Origin: Amanita rubescens
Lineage: Eukaryota; Basidiomycota; Agaricomycetes; Agaricales; Amanitaceae
Reading direction: 5' to 3'
DNA: 64,000 bases
Assembly: GCA_015039365.1 (NCBI GenBank)
Contig: WION01000049.1
Coordinates: forward strand, 186,001-250,000
Numbering within the stretch: the stretch's first letter is position 1; each line of letters opens with the position of its first letter. A program made the position numbers and the translations under genes. This document shows positions 1-10,359 of the stretch, in pieces. The notes beneath the pieces were generated by a model. The model saw only the letters and a list, made by a program, of their open reading frames with translations. It made no database searches and had not been told where the DNA came from.

Positions 1-290
1 CATAGTGACGAACCTGCGTCAAAGAGATAAGACCCTGCAAAAAATATGAGTACGTTGTCATCCTCTCTTTATATATTAAAATCCCGACTTACCCCTGGAT
101 ATTCGTAACAACACAAATTTGACCTGTCAGCGTTGGGAGTACAAGACGCTGGAGAGTTGACGGGGCAACTACTACTTCTAGTACTAGACGAGAGGGAAGA
201 GGGAACCTGAAAGAATCCATCCGGATGGGTAACTGCTAAAACCGACGCGGCCAAGACGGCAACATAAACCAAGGAAGGAGAGAGCAGCAT
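1..290 (-). CDS. Secreted ribonuclease T2, 5' end only
   Basis: N-terminal part of a secreted RNase T2-type endoribonuclease, cut by the left window edge. Exon 1 (290 to 93) encodes 66 residues: a hydrophobic signal peptide (about residues 1-20), a Ser-rich linker, then a Cys-rich stretch ending CCYEYPG, which matches the start of mature fungal T2 enzymes. A GTAAGT donor follows at 92 and a TTGCAG acceptor ends at 35. Exon 2 (34 downward) reads GGLISLTQ, matching the conserved GGL..TQ segment, and a further donor may follow at once. The catalytic CAS1 and CAS2 histidine motifs lie outside the window, so activity cannot be judged. The gene is divergent from the rhodanese gene at 555. Confidence 0.78.
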
Positions 291-554
291 GGTAGCAGTG
301 ATGGTGGAAATACCAAGTGGGGGAAAGGTTCGCCTACGTCGTTTATGTATTTAATCCCGGTGGGAAAATAAGTAGGTTGCGTTCGATTAAACGAATGCAT
401 TGTTACTGGCCGCAATACACTGAACCCAGCTTGGTGGCGTGGTGAAGGAAGATTAGAATTACCCACTTTGACAGCCACTTTGATGGTAGATACTAAGATA
501 GTGATGTGACGTGACAAAAGTGACTTTTCAACCCTGACTTGAACCCACGCACAC
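291..554. promoter_or_regulatory. Divergent promoter region, RNase T2 / rhodanese gene
   Basis: A stretch of 264 bases between the start codons of two divergent genes. It must contain both promoters. No convincing TATA box or named factor site was recognised. Confidence 0.4.
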
Positions 555-1701
555 ATGTCGACGTATCGCAGCGAAAGCTTAAGCAGCCTTGGCGCGCTCG
601 TTCGTCGCGACGAGGCCAAGCTCAAGCTCAAACCGGCGCCAACGAGCAGTTCGATTATCACCGTTCCAACTGCACCTCTCCGCACGCTAGACGATATCCG
701 GAACCAAGTCGCGCACGAAGTCGCCATGCGCGCCATCGCCAAAGGCAGAGTGCACGACGGTGAGTGACGAAGTCGTCACGAGCCACCCACCCCAACAATT
801 CGTACACACACCCTTGTATGTGAAAAAAAAAAAGGCGTACGAACAGGCGTATGCCTCACATTTTCAAAATCATCCGACGAAACGTTCCTTTTTACCGTCG
901 GTTCGGTGATTCAAGAAAACTTGTTATTACAAGATCATTTGTTTATCATCGGCACGACTGGAGGCGCGTCGGACGAATCTTCTTTTCCAGCGACAAGAGA
1001 GATTCAAACCGTTAATACCCTCTTGATTTGCGGGTCGTCGTTTGACCAAATCGACCGTGCGAGGTTATTGACGGGGTCTAAATTCCTCGGACGGATCGTT
1101 AGCGCGACGGATACGCTACCGAATAAACAGTGGCTCGCGAGTGTCATTGACCTCGGTGCGAGTCCGTACGATGAAGACGCGTTGTGGGATGTAGCGGTGA
1201 AGGCTGTACGTGGAGGAGGAACGCGGGATCCGAAGAGTCCGCCGGAGGGGTCGAAGGGGATCGAGGAGATGTTGGAAGAAGCACGTGCGAGGTTGGTTAG
1301 GCTCACGCCTGAAGAAGCGTTCGCTGAGTTGGTGAATGGAGGAAGCACCACCGCGTTCCTGGTTGACATTCGGCCGGCGGAGGAGAGGGAGCGAGAAGGT
1401 GGAATAGGTGGATCGTTGATCATAGAACGCAACGTGCTAGAGTGGAGATTTGACCCTCGGTGTGAAGCCCGCCTGACCATCGCGGACAGGTACGATCTAA
1501 GAGTGATTGTGTTCTGTCAAGAAGGATACACGTCCAGGTGGGTTCCGACAAGCTGTGTGGTAAAAAAAGTTGACGGAATGGGATAGTTTGGCAGCGTACT
1601 CGTTGCAGCAGCTAGGGTTGTCGAATGCGACTGACATAATCGGGGGATACAAGGCTTGGCGAGAGGCGGGATTGCCATATGATGGGCCGGAGGTAACGTA
1701 A
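555..1701 (+). CDS. Rhodanese-domain protein with unrecognised N-terminal half
   Basis: Three exons (555-759, 835-1537, 1587-1701) give a 340-residue protein. The first intron has donor GTGAGT and an A-rich acceptor. The second removes an in-frame stop and restores the end of the rhodanese domain. The C-terminal 120 residues are a rhodanese (sulfurtransferase) fold: substrate-binding DIRP near residue 240, active-site loop CQEGYTS with the catalytic cysteine, then GGYKAWREAGLP. Such single domains transfer sulfur or serve as persulfide carriers. Residues 1-200 are conserved-looking but belong to no family I can name, so this may be a fusion. A decayed partial copy lies at 58295-58720. The product is probably cytosolic, since no targeting signal is obvious. 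Confidence 0.75.
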
Positions 1702-1844
1702 AATAGCGACCACATGGTACCTGAGCGTTCCTGCGTTCCACATGAAAGGTACCATATATAAACGTGCCAAGTGAAATTAAATATAAGTTACGCTCTTATA
1801 TGTATTAGCGGAAAAAAACAATTGAATACAGCAGCATGGTAAGA

Positions 1845-3017
1845 TTACGATTGGTGATGGTGCTCGGATGGACGCGAAGCGTCCTGCGAGGCCCTTATGG
1901 TCTCTACGCTCGGATGATCGGCAACTGTGGAAAGTCCGGGTGGATTGTCCGGAACTTCGTCGAGCGAGCTAGGTTCCCTCCGGCTGAGCCTGGAGGCTTG
2001 GGAGGAGCGAATAGTGGAGACTTCCTCGATCGGGGGTAATTGAGCAAGCACGGTGGCATTTCGATTCGTGAGTCGCATGACGGAATCGTACATGGGAGGT
2101 GGGTCGAGCACCGCGGTTGGATTGGGCGGTGGATGGGTATAGCGGGGTAATGGAACGCGGGCTGAAGCGGATGCTGTGGAGGAAGGGGGGAGATGGAGAG
2201 AAAGACCCTGTGTACGCTCGAGCTCTGCTTGACGCTGTCTCCGGACGCGGAGACGCTGACGCCGGATTTTAATGATACTAATAGCGAGACCGAGGGAGAA
2301 TAAAGACGTGATGCCGACGCTTGCCGCTATGGCGCCTGCGATTGCGCCGATCTGCTCTTGACTGCTTTGGTTTCTTGGGCAAGTCAGGGACGAGCTTTGC
2401 ACAAAGATTGTAGGTACTCACGGGATACTTGTAGCCGTCAGGGAAGACTGGGTTGAATTGTCCGTTGCCGTTGCTTGACGAGGTTGAATACGCAGAACAG
2501 GGGTGGAATCCACTGTGTAAACAAGATGGTCAAAGAGAAATATTGACTCCGGTGCGACATCAACGCGGAGGGTATGGAAAGTATTTGGGAGAGCGGTTTG
2601 GGCGAGTACGAGAGGATCTGTAGGAATCTGGGCATAGGGAGAAAGGGGTAGACCGTCGAGGGAAAAAGAAAGGTTGAGAAAAAGAGGTTGGGGAATAGAA
2701 TAGAGATACAAGGCTATGCCTGTACAAGGTGAGGAAGACTGAGGTGAATAAGAATAAGAAGTATACGAACCTCGAAAGCTCAGCTGAAAGGCAGCATTCT
2801 GGGAATGGATTGAACGGTGACAAGAAGAGCTAGAAATGTCCCAGGCGTCATTGGGAATATATAGAACTTCATTGTCATCATGGTCAATGGTGATATTGGC
2901 TTGCATTGCTTTGGATAGGGCAAAGAAGGTGAGGATAATAACATGGGTGAGCATGGACGTATGCAAAGCGCAAAGGCATCGCACCACGAACGTTCCTCTG
3001 CCATACGCTCCCATCAA
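1845..3017 (-). CDS. Single-pass membrane protein with secreted N-terminal domain
   Basis: Two exons (3017-2422 and 2361-1845) are joined by a 60-base intron, donor GTGAGT and acceptor AAGCAG, which keeps the frame (Pro codon split 2+1). The product is about 370 residues. A hydrophobic signal segment starts at the Met near 2954 (MLTHVIILTFFAL). A 170-residue outer domain with sparse Cys and several N-glycosylation motifs follows. One membrane helix comes after the splice (IGAIAGAIAASVGITSLF), then a basic stop-transfer RRQRLRVRRQR and a Pro/Ser-rich cytosolic tail. This layout is common among basidiomycete receptor-like or wall-sensor proteins of unknown ligand. The start could be either Met. 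It is divergent from vps36 with only 18 bases between starts. Confidence 0.62.
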
Positions 3018-3035
3018 ACCATCATTACCGCTCTA

Positions 3036-4421
3036 ATGGCACTTGACCGCTGCACTGCTTCCGTCACTCCCGCCCGTCCCGACGAAAGATTCATAGTTGA
3101 AGTTGATAATGTCGGTATTTATCAAGGGTATGTTTAATTACACGTTCAACTCTATCCTCACCGTCCTAGCATTCACAAGGTTCCCCAAAGACAAGCCGGT
3201 CAAATCCGTCTCTCAGATTTCAGACTTTGTTATCTTGACAATACAAACTCGCTTCTCTCTTTTCAACTTCACCTCGCTCAAATCCTTCAATCTGATTATT
3301 ATGCCGGTCTCTTTACCTCATCTCCAAAAGTCACTCTCCGTCTCACTCCCGCTCCTCAACAATCAGATTGGTTCTGCCACGTCTGCTCCTTCAATAACCC
3401 TTATGTACTCAACGTTTGCTCTCTTTGCGGCGTTCCTCAACCTCCCCAATCCCCATCCACGTCATGTCCCGCTTGCACCTTTCTCAACCCTCCCGATAGA
3501 TCCACATGCGAGATTTGCGAATCTCCACTAGATGACATTCTCATTATCAAACTCAGTTTTAGAAAAGGTGGTGACAAGCCTTTTTACGCTGCCCTCAAAC
3601 GCGCCCTCCAAGCCAAAGCATGGCTCGCCGCGCCCTCTACCAGCAGCAGCACGACAACCGGCACAGGAATCAGCGGTATCCTCCATACCGCAAAAGCATC
3701 TGCGCAGGGCCAACAAGACCACCTCAAAGACGCTCTACAAGACTTGGAAGCTCTCATGGCCAAAGCCAAAGACATGGTCACTCTCGCCGCAGACCTCAAC
3801 GAAAAACTCTCGGCTACACGCGCATCCGAGCCGGAAGAAGCGACTTTTATCCGGTCCTCCCTCTCCCAGCTCGGCTTGCAAATGCCAAACGCGCCAGTAA
3901 CCCTCGACATGATCAAAGACGAACGAAAATGGTTCGAATCCCTCGCGAGAGAGCTAGCCCACGTTTTTTTACAGGGTATCATGAAAAATCGCGGTATCGT
4001 CGCTCTCGATGAAGTTTGGGGAGGTTGGAATCGAGCTAGAGGTGTAGCTCTTATCCCTCCCGCGACTTTTTTGCAAGTCGTCCCTCTTTTGCCGCTATAC
4101 ACGACTCCTACGATCCATATGCGCACTCTCGACTCGGGATTGACAGTACTCCATACTCCACCGTATACTCCTGCCGCTTTTGCTTCCCGTCTCACTGGTT
4201 TTCTCTCTCTCGTTGGTCCGCAGACAACGACAGAGATTGCAATCGAGGAGGGCTTGTCTTTTAGCCTCGTCAACGAGCTCGTGCACGCCGTCGAGGCAGA
4301 GAGTCACATTATCAGAGACGACGCGAGCACAGCCTTGGCCGGCGGCGGAGGTGTAGCAGGCGCTCAAGTCAGATGGTGGGTAAACTTCTTTCAGGGTTAC
4401 ATCTGGGACGGACAAACATAG
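3036..4421 (+). CDS. VPS36: ESCRT-II subunit VPS36
   Basis: Two exons (3036-3127, 3170-4421) with a 42-base intron (GTATGT...CCTAG) give 447 residues. VPS36 is the ubiquitin- and phosphoinositide-binding subunit of ESCRT-II, which sorts cargo into multivesicular bodies at endosomes. The N-terminal GLUE domain is split by the intron (DNVGIYQG-IHKVPQRQ). Two NZF zinc fingers follow: CHVC...CSLC at about residues 104-122 and CPAC...CEIC at about 130-146. The second half is the winged-helix ESCRT-II core, with the segment FTSRLTGFLSLVGPQTTTEI typical of the family. The zinc fingers are in the position seen in yeast Vps36. It is convergent with the carrier gene, whose stop lies 23 bases away. Confidence 0.93.
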
Positions 4422-4444
4422 TAAACTTCTATAATAAATGATAT

Positions 4445-6001
4445 CTAGTACGGAGGTCCCAACACTAGTATTAGACGTTGTTAGCAATTGTATCATAACA
4501 TGACGCATAAACGCACCTTGTCTAAATACCCCCAGAGTAAACTCTACCACGAGCAACAGCACTCCGCCTCCGGGTGCCAACCGCAACACTTTGGGTACAA
4601 AGCCCTTGTACAGCGCTGCCAACCCTTCCTCGCGAGCGATCGTGACAAGCGCGGGGTATGTCCAATTATACTTGGGCGCTACGCCAGGTACCTTGGTCGC
4701 TCCTTGTATACGCGATTTCACCACCTAAATAAAGGGGGGCGTCAGTGTCGCTCAAAAAAACATGTCGCTCTCACATCAAACCTGAGTTTTATATAAAAAT
4801 CAACTCTCCCGTGATGCGAGCAAACCACTTACGGTGTATTCAATGCCGTCCCTGCAAACCCTCCAATAGATCCAGATATGAAATTGTTGAGTAATTGACC
4901 CTGTTGAGTCTATATCATACAGTCAATTTCGAGCACTTGCCAGGGTGGTATTCGTTTCAAACTTACTTCGGCTTTGGGGAGTTTAGTCCGAACTTGGAAT
5001 ATACACCCAAAGTATCCTCCGTTCCACCAAAAGTGCCTAACGAACGAAACGAAACGAAACGAACGTGTCATTATTTGGGTGTTGTGTCCGCATGGTGTGT
5101 GTGTTCTAACCTCCAAAAGGTCGATTCCATCCCCGCATAGAGACCTAACAATCCTTCCTTTCGTACGATTTGAGTTAGGACATCCATAGGTCCCTTGAAT
5201 GTAGACGATTTATCTTGAAGCCTAAACGCCACGATCAGAGAAAGAAAAAACTTTTTTTTTTAACTTGGGTGGGCTTTACTTGATCTTGACTAGTTCAAAC
5301 GGTACCACGACGAAACTCTCCTAATAGGGGACCAGTGATATGTAGGTGTGCAAGCGCGGAAAAAAAGGAACGTACTCACGGTAGCGCCTGCGCTACACCC
5401 TGTTAGGATAGATAGCTGTTGCGTCATTTTTTTCTCTCCCGATAATTCTAAGTACGTCTTGCCCCAAAAGTCGTTGGCGGCGCTAGTACACATGGCGTTA
5501 AGACTCGGTGGGCGGTTGGGTGTAGGTATAATACCAACAATTTGACGGCACGCTTTGGGGCTTCCAGCAAAAGTGGGGGAACGAGTCCTCTATACAGTCG
5601 ACCAAACCTGAAAACGCAGAAGATAAACAAAACGCCGGATCGTATATGTGGCCTACTTACCCTTCGTCCTTGATAATGGAAGTGAAGGAGCTAACCAAAC
5701 CTTGACTCTTCCCCGTCGATAGCTGCATCCGTGTCTTGACCTATTACGGTAGGGTTTTTTTACTGTTGTACACAGCCATGTATACATGTACCTACAACAT
5801 CTGAAAGAAAAAGTTTATCGTCAAATAAAGCAGAAAAGCAAACACACCCACCTAGAGGGTAAAAAGTTAGAATCTCCGATACACCCGCAATCGCTCCGGC
5901 GGTAAAATTAGCAATAAACGGGAGAGCTGTTATAAATAATCAGTATACAACAAACATTTACAGTGGGACTTGAACTCACGCTTTTTCTGTTGCTGAGCCA
6001 T
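4445..6001 (-). CDS. Mitochondrial 2-oxodicarboxylate carrier (ODC family)
   Basis: Inner-membrane antiporter exchanging C5-C7 oxodicarboxylates such as 2-oxoadipate and 2-oxoglutarate (family knowledge). I reconstruct 13 exons: 6001-5980, 5926-5852, 5800-5796, 5740-5661, 5607-5539, 5482-5380, 5320-5280, 5221-5111, 5036-4967, 4909-4833, 4781-4775, 4724-4517, 4464-4445. They sum to 295 residues, the usual carrier length. All three signature motifs are present: PLDVVKTR (~31), PFELVKIK (~125) and PFDVVKSR (~218). The 5- and 7-base microexons are needed to complete the first and third motifs in frame. The C-terminus ends in GPPY. Each join uses a GT donor and AG acceptor. Automatic gene callers are likely to miss several exons. 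Confidence 0.9.
4775..4781 (-). other. 7-base microexon of the carrier gene
   Basis: The exon GTTTGAT lies between ACTCAG and GTGAGA. It supplies the end of Pro and all of Phe-Asp in the third PxDxxK signature. Without it the flanking exons do not join in frame. Confidence 0.82.
5796..5800 (-). other. 5-base microexon of the carrier gene
   Basis: The exon ATGTT lies between TTTCAG and GTAGGT. It completes the Asp codon and supplies the first Val of the first PxDxxK signature. Skipping it shifts the frame. Confidence 0.8.
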
Positions 6002-6034
6002 TTGGGTGTTGGCGGAGGTAAGTAAGAGGTATCG

Positions 6035-6215
6035 GCACAGAAATCGGAGCATCGGAAACCTCGGGTTCGTGGTTTATTTGTCTCTGTGTATGCTTTCAGT
6101 TCGCCTCCGAAGCGATGCATGATGGTCAAATCTCCTAGCCTGGCCGGCATCTGATCCCCTGGACAGGCGTTACTCCGTAAAATCGAAGGCTTCCGAAGGC
6201 AAACTCGCCGCGCAG
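6035..6215 (+). pseudogene. SRP9 fragment (partial duplicate of the gene at 9326)
   Basis: Bases 6170-6215 resemble SRP9 exon 2 (CGTTACTCCGTAAAAT, then GAAGGCTTCCGA). Upstream, 6046-6125 resembles the region just before the SRP9 start (GCATCGGAA, a TTTGTCTCTGTGTA segment, then CGATGCATGATGG). Exon 1 and most of intron 1 are missing or scrambled, and no exon 3 is seen, so this cannot encode SRP9. Confidence 0.7.
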
Positions 6216-6319
6216 TTGCGATGGCAAAATGGGACAAAGGATGAGATCCGTCGCAGGACTTAGTACACCAATATAGGCGATGTATGTCTGTTTTGTCCTC
6301 AGCTAATATCATTTCCATG

Positions 6320-6890
6320 TAGGGACGGAGGTGCAGGTTACACCTCTACAGATGTACTGGATTGACAACCACGGCCAGACTGAACATTTCTGGGAGGTAG
6401 GTAACCTTACTTTGTGCAGTTAACGCTCACACCTGAGCTTAGCACGATACAGGTGAATCGTTCGATCTGCTGCACTCAATGCTTGATCGTTTATTTAAAC
6501 CGCACCGCAGTACCTTGAACCCAAGTCGTCTTCCCCAGATGGCAGCCAAACGGGAGCCGAAGCTGTCGCGTTTGTCCAAACCGATATCCCTTCTGCGCCC
6601 ATTTTGGCTACTAGTATCATTAACCCGATACCCTCTCCAACGCGGGTATTACGCCTTCCAGTTACAGAACCTACTCCCTCGCCGAGCTCGAATCCACACT
6701 ATCATCCTCCTTCCTGAGGTATATCAAACTTATGGCGATGACCTGTCCTTCGATTTTCGCCTGTCAAATATGTGGAGTCGAACTGCGGTTCTAGAACTGA
6801 ACTTCGGCATCACTATCGTGGCGTATTATCGTGGGGAGTTGAGATTTTTTATTTTCCTCTCATCTGATAAAAATTGGCTCGAATAGCCGC
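6320..6890 (+). other. Unassigned coding-like remnant
   Basis: Open frames here look coding but do not join into one frame. One segment reads FDLLHSMLDRLF after a plausible intron (GTAGGT near 6396 to ACAG near 6451). A Pro-rich tail in another frame follows (TPSPSSNPHYHPPS). The family is not recognised; I read this as a relic. Confidence 0.25.
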
Positions 6891-7560
6891 GTTTCTCTGC
6901 CGTATCCAAAATCTTCTCCACCACCTCTCTAAATGTCTGTCAGACCCACCGCTGTCTTTGCCGATGCCTCTACAAAAAGTGAGTCCATCTTGTGCGCATA
7001 TGCTTCCCCTTCGGATGTGGGCACCTGCCGAGAATACTCCTTATCGACCTTATTCCCAACGAGAATCTTAACAATAGGCATAGTGATATACGTCTCTAGC
7101 TCAGTGTACCACCGAGGAAGCGCGTCAAACGTTTCCCTTGAAGTCACGTCGTACACTGTTGTACTTAGTCTAGTTTAAAACGCCGACTTTTTGAGGAACA
7201 CAAGCGTACCGAGAAAGACACCCTGCACACCACGATAATACGACAACATGATGGTCCTAAACCGTTCTTGACCCGCCGTGTCCTGTCTAGGCCAATCCCA
7301 TTAATCCAAATCCCAACGCCGCACACGTCCTCGGAGCCACACACCCATATGACCTTTTCTCCCGCCTACTTCCATCTTGTGTACCTACTCGAGTGAGAGA
7401 AGTTCAGAGCCACAACCACACCTCACTCATTCTGAAATCTACACCGATCGTAGTGCTCGCTTCGTCTTCAGGGAGCCATTGGGAATCGGAGAGAAGGCAT
7501 GGCTCATTTTCAAAAGTGTGTCGTTTAGTATGCCCCTTTTGTGTGGGAAATTTCACTTGT
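6874..7560 (-). pseudogene. Rab18-like small GTPase, 5'-truncated and frame-broken
   Basis: Segments on the minus strand match Rab18-type GTPases in the right order: QWLPEDEASTTIGVDF (switch I), DTAGQERFRTI followed by SYYRGVQG (switch II), YDVTSRETFDALPRWYTELE, ILVGNKVDKEYSRQVPTSEG, FVEASAKTAVGLTD and EVVEKILDTAEKRG. The P-loop exon (GxxxxGKS) is absent. The join before DTAGQ has no usable donor, and one extra or missing base breaks the frame between GLTD and REVVEK (near 6923). No C-terminal prenylation Cys was found. Rab18 acts on ER and lipid-droplet trafficking; this copy should not make a working protein. Confidence 0.68.
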
Positions 7561-7599
7561 GATGTCGTTTCCCTTATTTAAATAAATGGGTGGCGATGC

Positions 7600-7960
7600 G
7601 CGTGGTAGTATCACTATAACCAATTGACACGGATAATGTAAGTTGTACAACTGGGTATCGACGCTTTCCAAGTCTTCCAAATTGTTCTTCTTGTTCAAAA
7701 GGATCATGTAGAAGCTGGCGAGAGGAGGCGTCCAAGAGGGAACGATGGAAAATACATAGCCCGATGCCGGTCGATGAACTTGAAGTACGTCAGATTGATT
7801 TGAATCGTTTCTTTGGCATCAGACGAATATTCGAACAGAGAATACGATCGATTGGCTGCATCGCGCGAGAGGAAGTAGATAAGTTGGGCGCCTTGAAAAA
7901 GTAGAGTCCGGATCATCTGATTCTCTTTCAAATACGACCAAGAGTCGACATTTCAAATCT
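7600..7960 (-). other. Unassigned ORF remnant upstream of the Rab18 relic
   Basis: Two minus-strand frames read RTLLFQGAQLIYFLSRDAAN and FYMILLNKKNNLEDLES, overlapping in a way that suggests one coding sequence with a frame break near 7710. No family recognised. Confidence 0.25.
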
Positions 7961-8305
7961 TCTTTTATATGTCAGCAAAGCTATCTTCAAAACGTGGTTT
8001 CACCTGACGTTAACACGACATAGACCTGCCTGCGCACGCGTGGCAGGTTGGTGACGCGATTTTCCCAGCCGGGGGTAGCTCGTTGGCCGTGAATCGCTCC
8101 TCAGGGTCTCTTGAAGGATGTGAGAAGTCGTTTTGGTCAGCAGTGACTTGCATAATGACTCATCACACAGCACTAGGGCGCCGGCGCGCTCATCGCACCT
8201 TTTTATATACCCATTGAAAGCGTAATCTTCTTCCCCCAGAGCTGGTCTCTTTAAACTGTGTCACCGCTTGTAACTTCGCATTTCAGAAAGCCGGCCTTTG
8301 GGAAT

Positions 8306-9070
8306 ATGCGTCTCTCACTTGCTATTATTACCTCTCTTCTCTTTGGCTCTTATGTCGTCGCCATACCCACGAGGGGGAATGGAAATTCAGACCGTGAATC
8401 CAGCGGTTCCCCGCCCAACCCGTCTAGCTCAAGCAGCGGCTACCCTTCCCACTCACCAGGTCCTCCGTCTCCCTTCAGCCATCCAGAAGAACCAGATACC
8501 AATCCCTTCTTTCCCTCCAATCCTCGATTTGATGAAGAATTTGGCAGTCAGCAGATTCCGCATCCCGGACCTTATCATGTCGGGCAGACTCTCGCTCCGC
8601 TCCCTCCCGTAGATCATCGTCAAAGAAATGTAATAATCCCCGAACGTGTTCCAGCAACGGGCCCCGAACGTAGTCGCCCCCAACGGGGTCTCTCCCGTTT
8701 TTCACCGTACCCACGGGGTTCTCCTGGTCCTTCCGAGCCCCCTCCCGTAGGTCGTGGTCGAGGACCACCGTTCGCCCCACTTTTCGTAGCGAGTCTTCCT
8801 CAAGGACGTGCAAGAACCCTGAGACATCCTCGCCCCCATGTTATACAGCCTCAGCCTGATCCTAATGGCCCCACCCTTTATAGTTGCCAGGGTCGTGATA
8901 ATTGCCGGTATTCTAACGACAAGACCAATTTCGAACGCCATCAAAAAATGGACCTGATACATAACCCGGAGAAACAATTTAGATGCTCTTTTCCGGATTG
9001 TGATAAATCGTACACGAGACCTGATGCACTCAAGAGACACAAGGACAATAAGAACCATCACCCATCATAA
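8306..9070 (+). CDS. Secreted Pro-rich protein with two C-terminal C2H2-like zinc fingers
   Basis: Single exon, 254 residues from the ATG at 8306; an upstream in-frame ATG at 8258 would place 16 residues before the signal peptide. Residues 1-19 (MRLSLAIITSLLFGSYVVA) look like a cleavable signal peptide. A Ser/Pro/Gly-rich, probably disordered region follows to about residue 185. The C-terminus carries a degenerate CxxxxxC...H finger and a good C2H2 finger (CSFPDCDKSYTRPDALKRH, then H). Zinc fingers of this kind normally bind DNA in the nucleus, so pairing with a secretion signal is unusual. It may be a secreted nuclear-targeted effector-like protein, or the signal may be misread. Function unknown. 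Confidence 0.7.
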   Translation: MRLSLAIITSLLFGSYVVAIPTRGNGNSDRESSGSPPNPSSSSSGYPSHSPGPPSPFSHPEEPDTNPFFPSNPRFDEEFGSQQIPHPGPYHVGQTLAPLPPVDHRQRNVIIPERVPATGPERSRPQRGLSRFSPYPRGSPGPSEPPPVGRGRGPPFAPLFVASLPQGRARTLRHPRPHVIQPQPDPNGPTLYSCQGRDNCRYSNDKTNFERHQKMDLIHNPEKQFRCSFPDCDKSYTRPDALKRHKDNKNHHPS

Positions 9071-9144
9071 TTCATTGAATAGCAACCCTTCTTTCATTTC
9101 GTACTTTTACTACCGAACCCATCTGAATTCAAACATTGGTAACC

Positions 9145-9255
9145 AATTATATGTCGACACTGCCGATGCTCTAGCGTAACTCATAGCGTAGACGGGTGTT
9201 AATCGTTTTAGTAGTACCGTGTACAAGCGTCTGATCCCCGTAACTTGTGAAGGTG
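9145..9255 (-). repeat. Dispersed repeat, copy 1 (inverted relative to 22415)
   Basis: The reverse complement matches 22415-22515 closely over about 100 bases, sharing TTACGGGGATCAGA, CTTGTACACGGTACTACT and AAAACGATTAACACCCGTCT. It lies just upstream of SRP9. No coding capacity seen. Confidence 0.8.
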
Positions 9256-9325
9256 AATGCATCGGAACCCGAACCGATGTTTGTTTGTCGCTGTGTAAGC
9301 TCAGCTCGCTCTGCCTCGATGCGCG

Positions 9326-9835
9326 ATGGTCTACATCCATTCCTGGCAGGAATTCCAGGATGCTGCTGAGGCCCTCTACGCCAAATCTCCAAACAAGGTC
9401 TTTTTCTTTCACTGTTTCTAGTCTGACGTCTGGCGTCTAACTTCGGATCCCTATCACCTCGCAGGCACGTTACTCCGTAAAATGGAAGGCTTCCGAGGGC
9501 AAGCTCGTCTTAAAAATTACTGATGATACCACTGTAAGCACCTTCCATTTCTCTTACGCCCAAAACGAGGAATGTGAACCGCCCAGCTATCATAGTGCAT
9601 CAAGTTCAAAACATACTCTTCCATCTTTCTCAATCGATTCGAAGCCCTTAATCTCTCTCTCATGCAGAAAATGCAGAATAGACGTCAGAAAGAAAAGGAG
9701 GCCCAGTTAGAGATCCCGTTAAAGCCACAGTTGGGTCGCGACAGTCCCTTGCCGGGAACGATGACCCCCTCGGCTGGTCCTTCCGCGGGTAGTGGTGGTG
9801 GTGTGACAAAGAAGAAGCCGAAGAAGAAAAAGTAG
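9326..9835 (+). CDS. SRP9: Signal recognition particle SRP9 subunit (SRP9/SRP21 type)
   Basis: Three exons (9326-9397, 9465-9533, 9596-9835) give 126 residues. In other eukaryotes SRP9 binds the SRP RNA Alu domain with SRP14 and delays translation elongation during ER targeting. The N-terminus MVYIHSWQEFQDAAEALYAK is the typical start. Exon 2 gives ARYSVKWKASEGKLVLKITDDTT and exon 3 continues CIKFKTYSSIFLNRFEALN, the full SRP9 core. The tail is low-complexity and ends in a Lys-rich stretch (KKKPKKKK), usual in fungi and consistent with RNA binding. Introns are GTCTTT...GCAG and GTAAGC...ATAG. A fragment copy lies at 6035-6215. Confidence 0.9.
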
Positions 9836-10359
9836 CGAATCAAGTTGGAGCTACAACGTTCGTACTACTCTTTTTCTATTCTCGTCCGTCGACTAGGAAA
9901 AAAATTGACCCGCCCTTCTTGTACAGATATCATGCACATGATTCATACATATGCCCTGTGTACCGACGATATATTGTTGACACTCATTTCAAAACATGTA
10001 TCACGAACAATTGTGTGTTTCGTACGAGTTTGCAATTTATAGTCGGTCAGTCAGTTCGTTGCTAAATACCTCGTTTCATGGTTATGGCAGCACTGTGAGT
10101 CTCGTGGCCCAGCCAATGCATACTTGCAGTCTCGATTACGGCCTTTTTTACGTCAACGATGTTTAACACCAGACATGGATCATTTGACCCCGCTCGTTTG
10201 ACATGAGAAAGCAAGTAAAGCGTGCCAGCACGTCTACATACTACGGCTATCAAAAAAAACACTCTAGATATCGAAACAAGTTTCGTTAATGACAACGTTC
10301 GTGATTGTCCCTGAAAATGCAAGATTGTTTAAGCTTTGGTCGGGCGACCGTCAGGCTAA

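Noticed and set aside
1004..1480. 158-residue minus frame
   Set aside because: Antisense of the rhodanese gene. Its match with the minus frame at 58294-58704 reflects duplication of the sense gene.
4095..4724. 209-residue minus frame spanning the carrier end and VPS36
   Set aside because: Only the part above 4517 is coding (carrier exon 12). A GTGCGT donor and TACTAG acceptor give the proper GPPY end.
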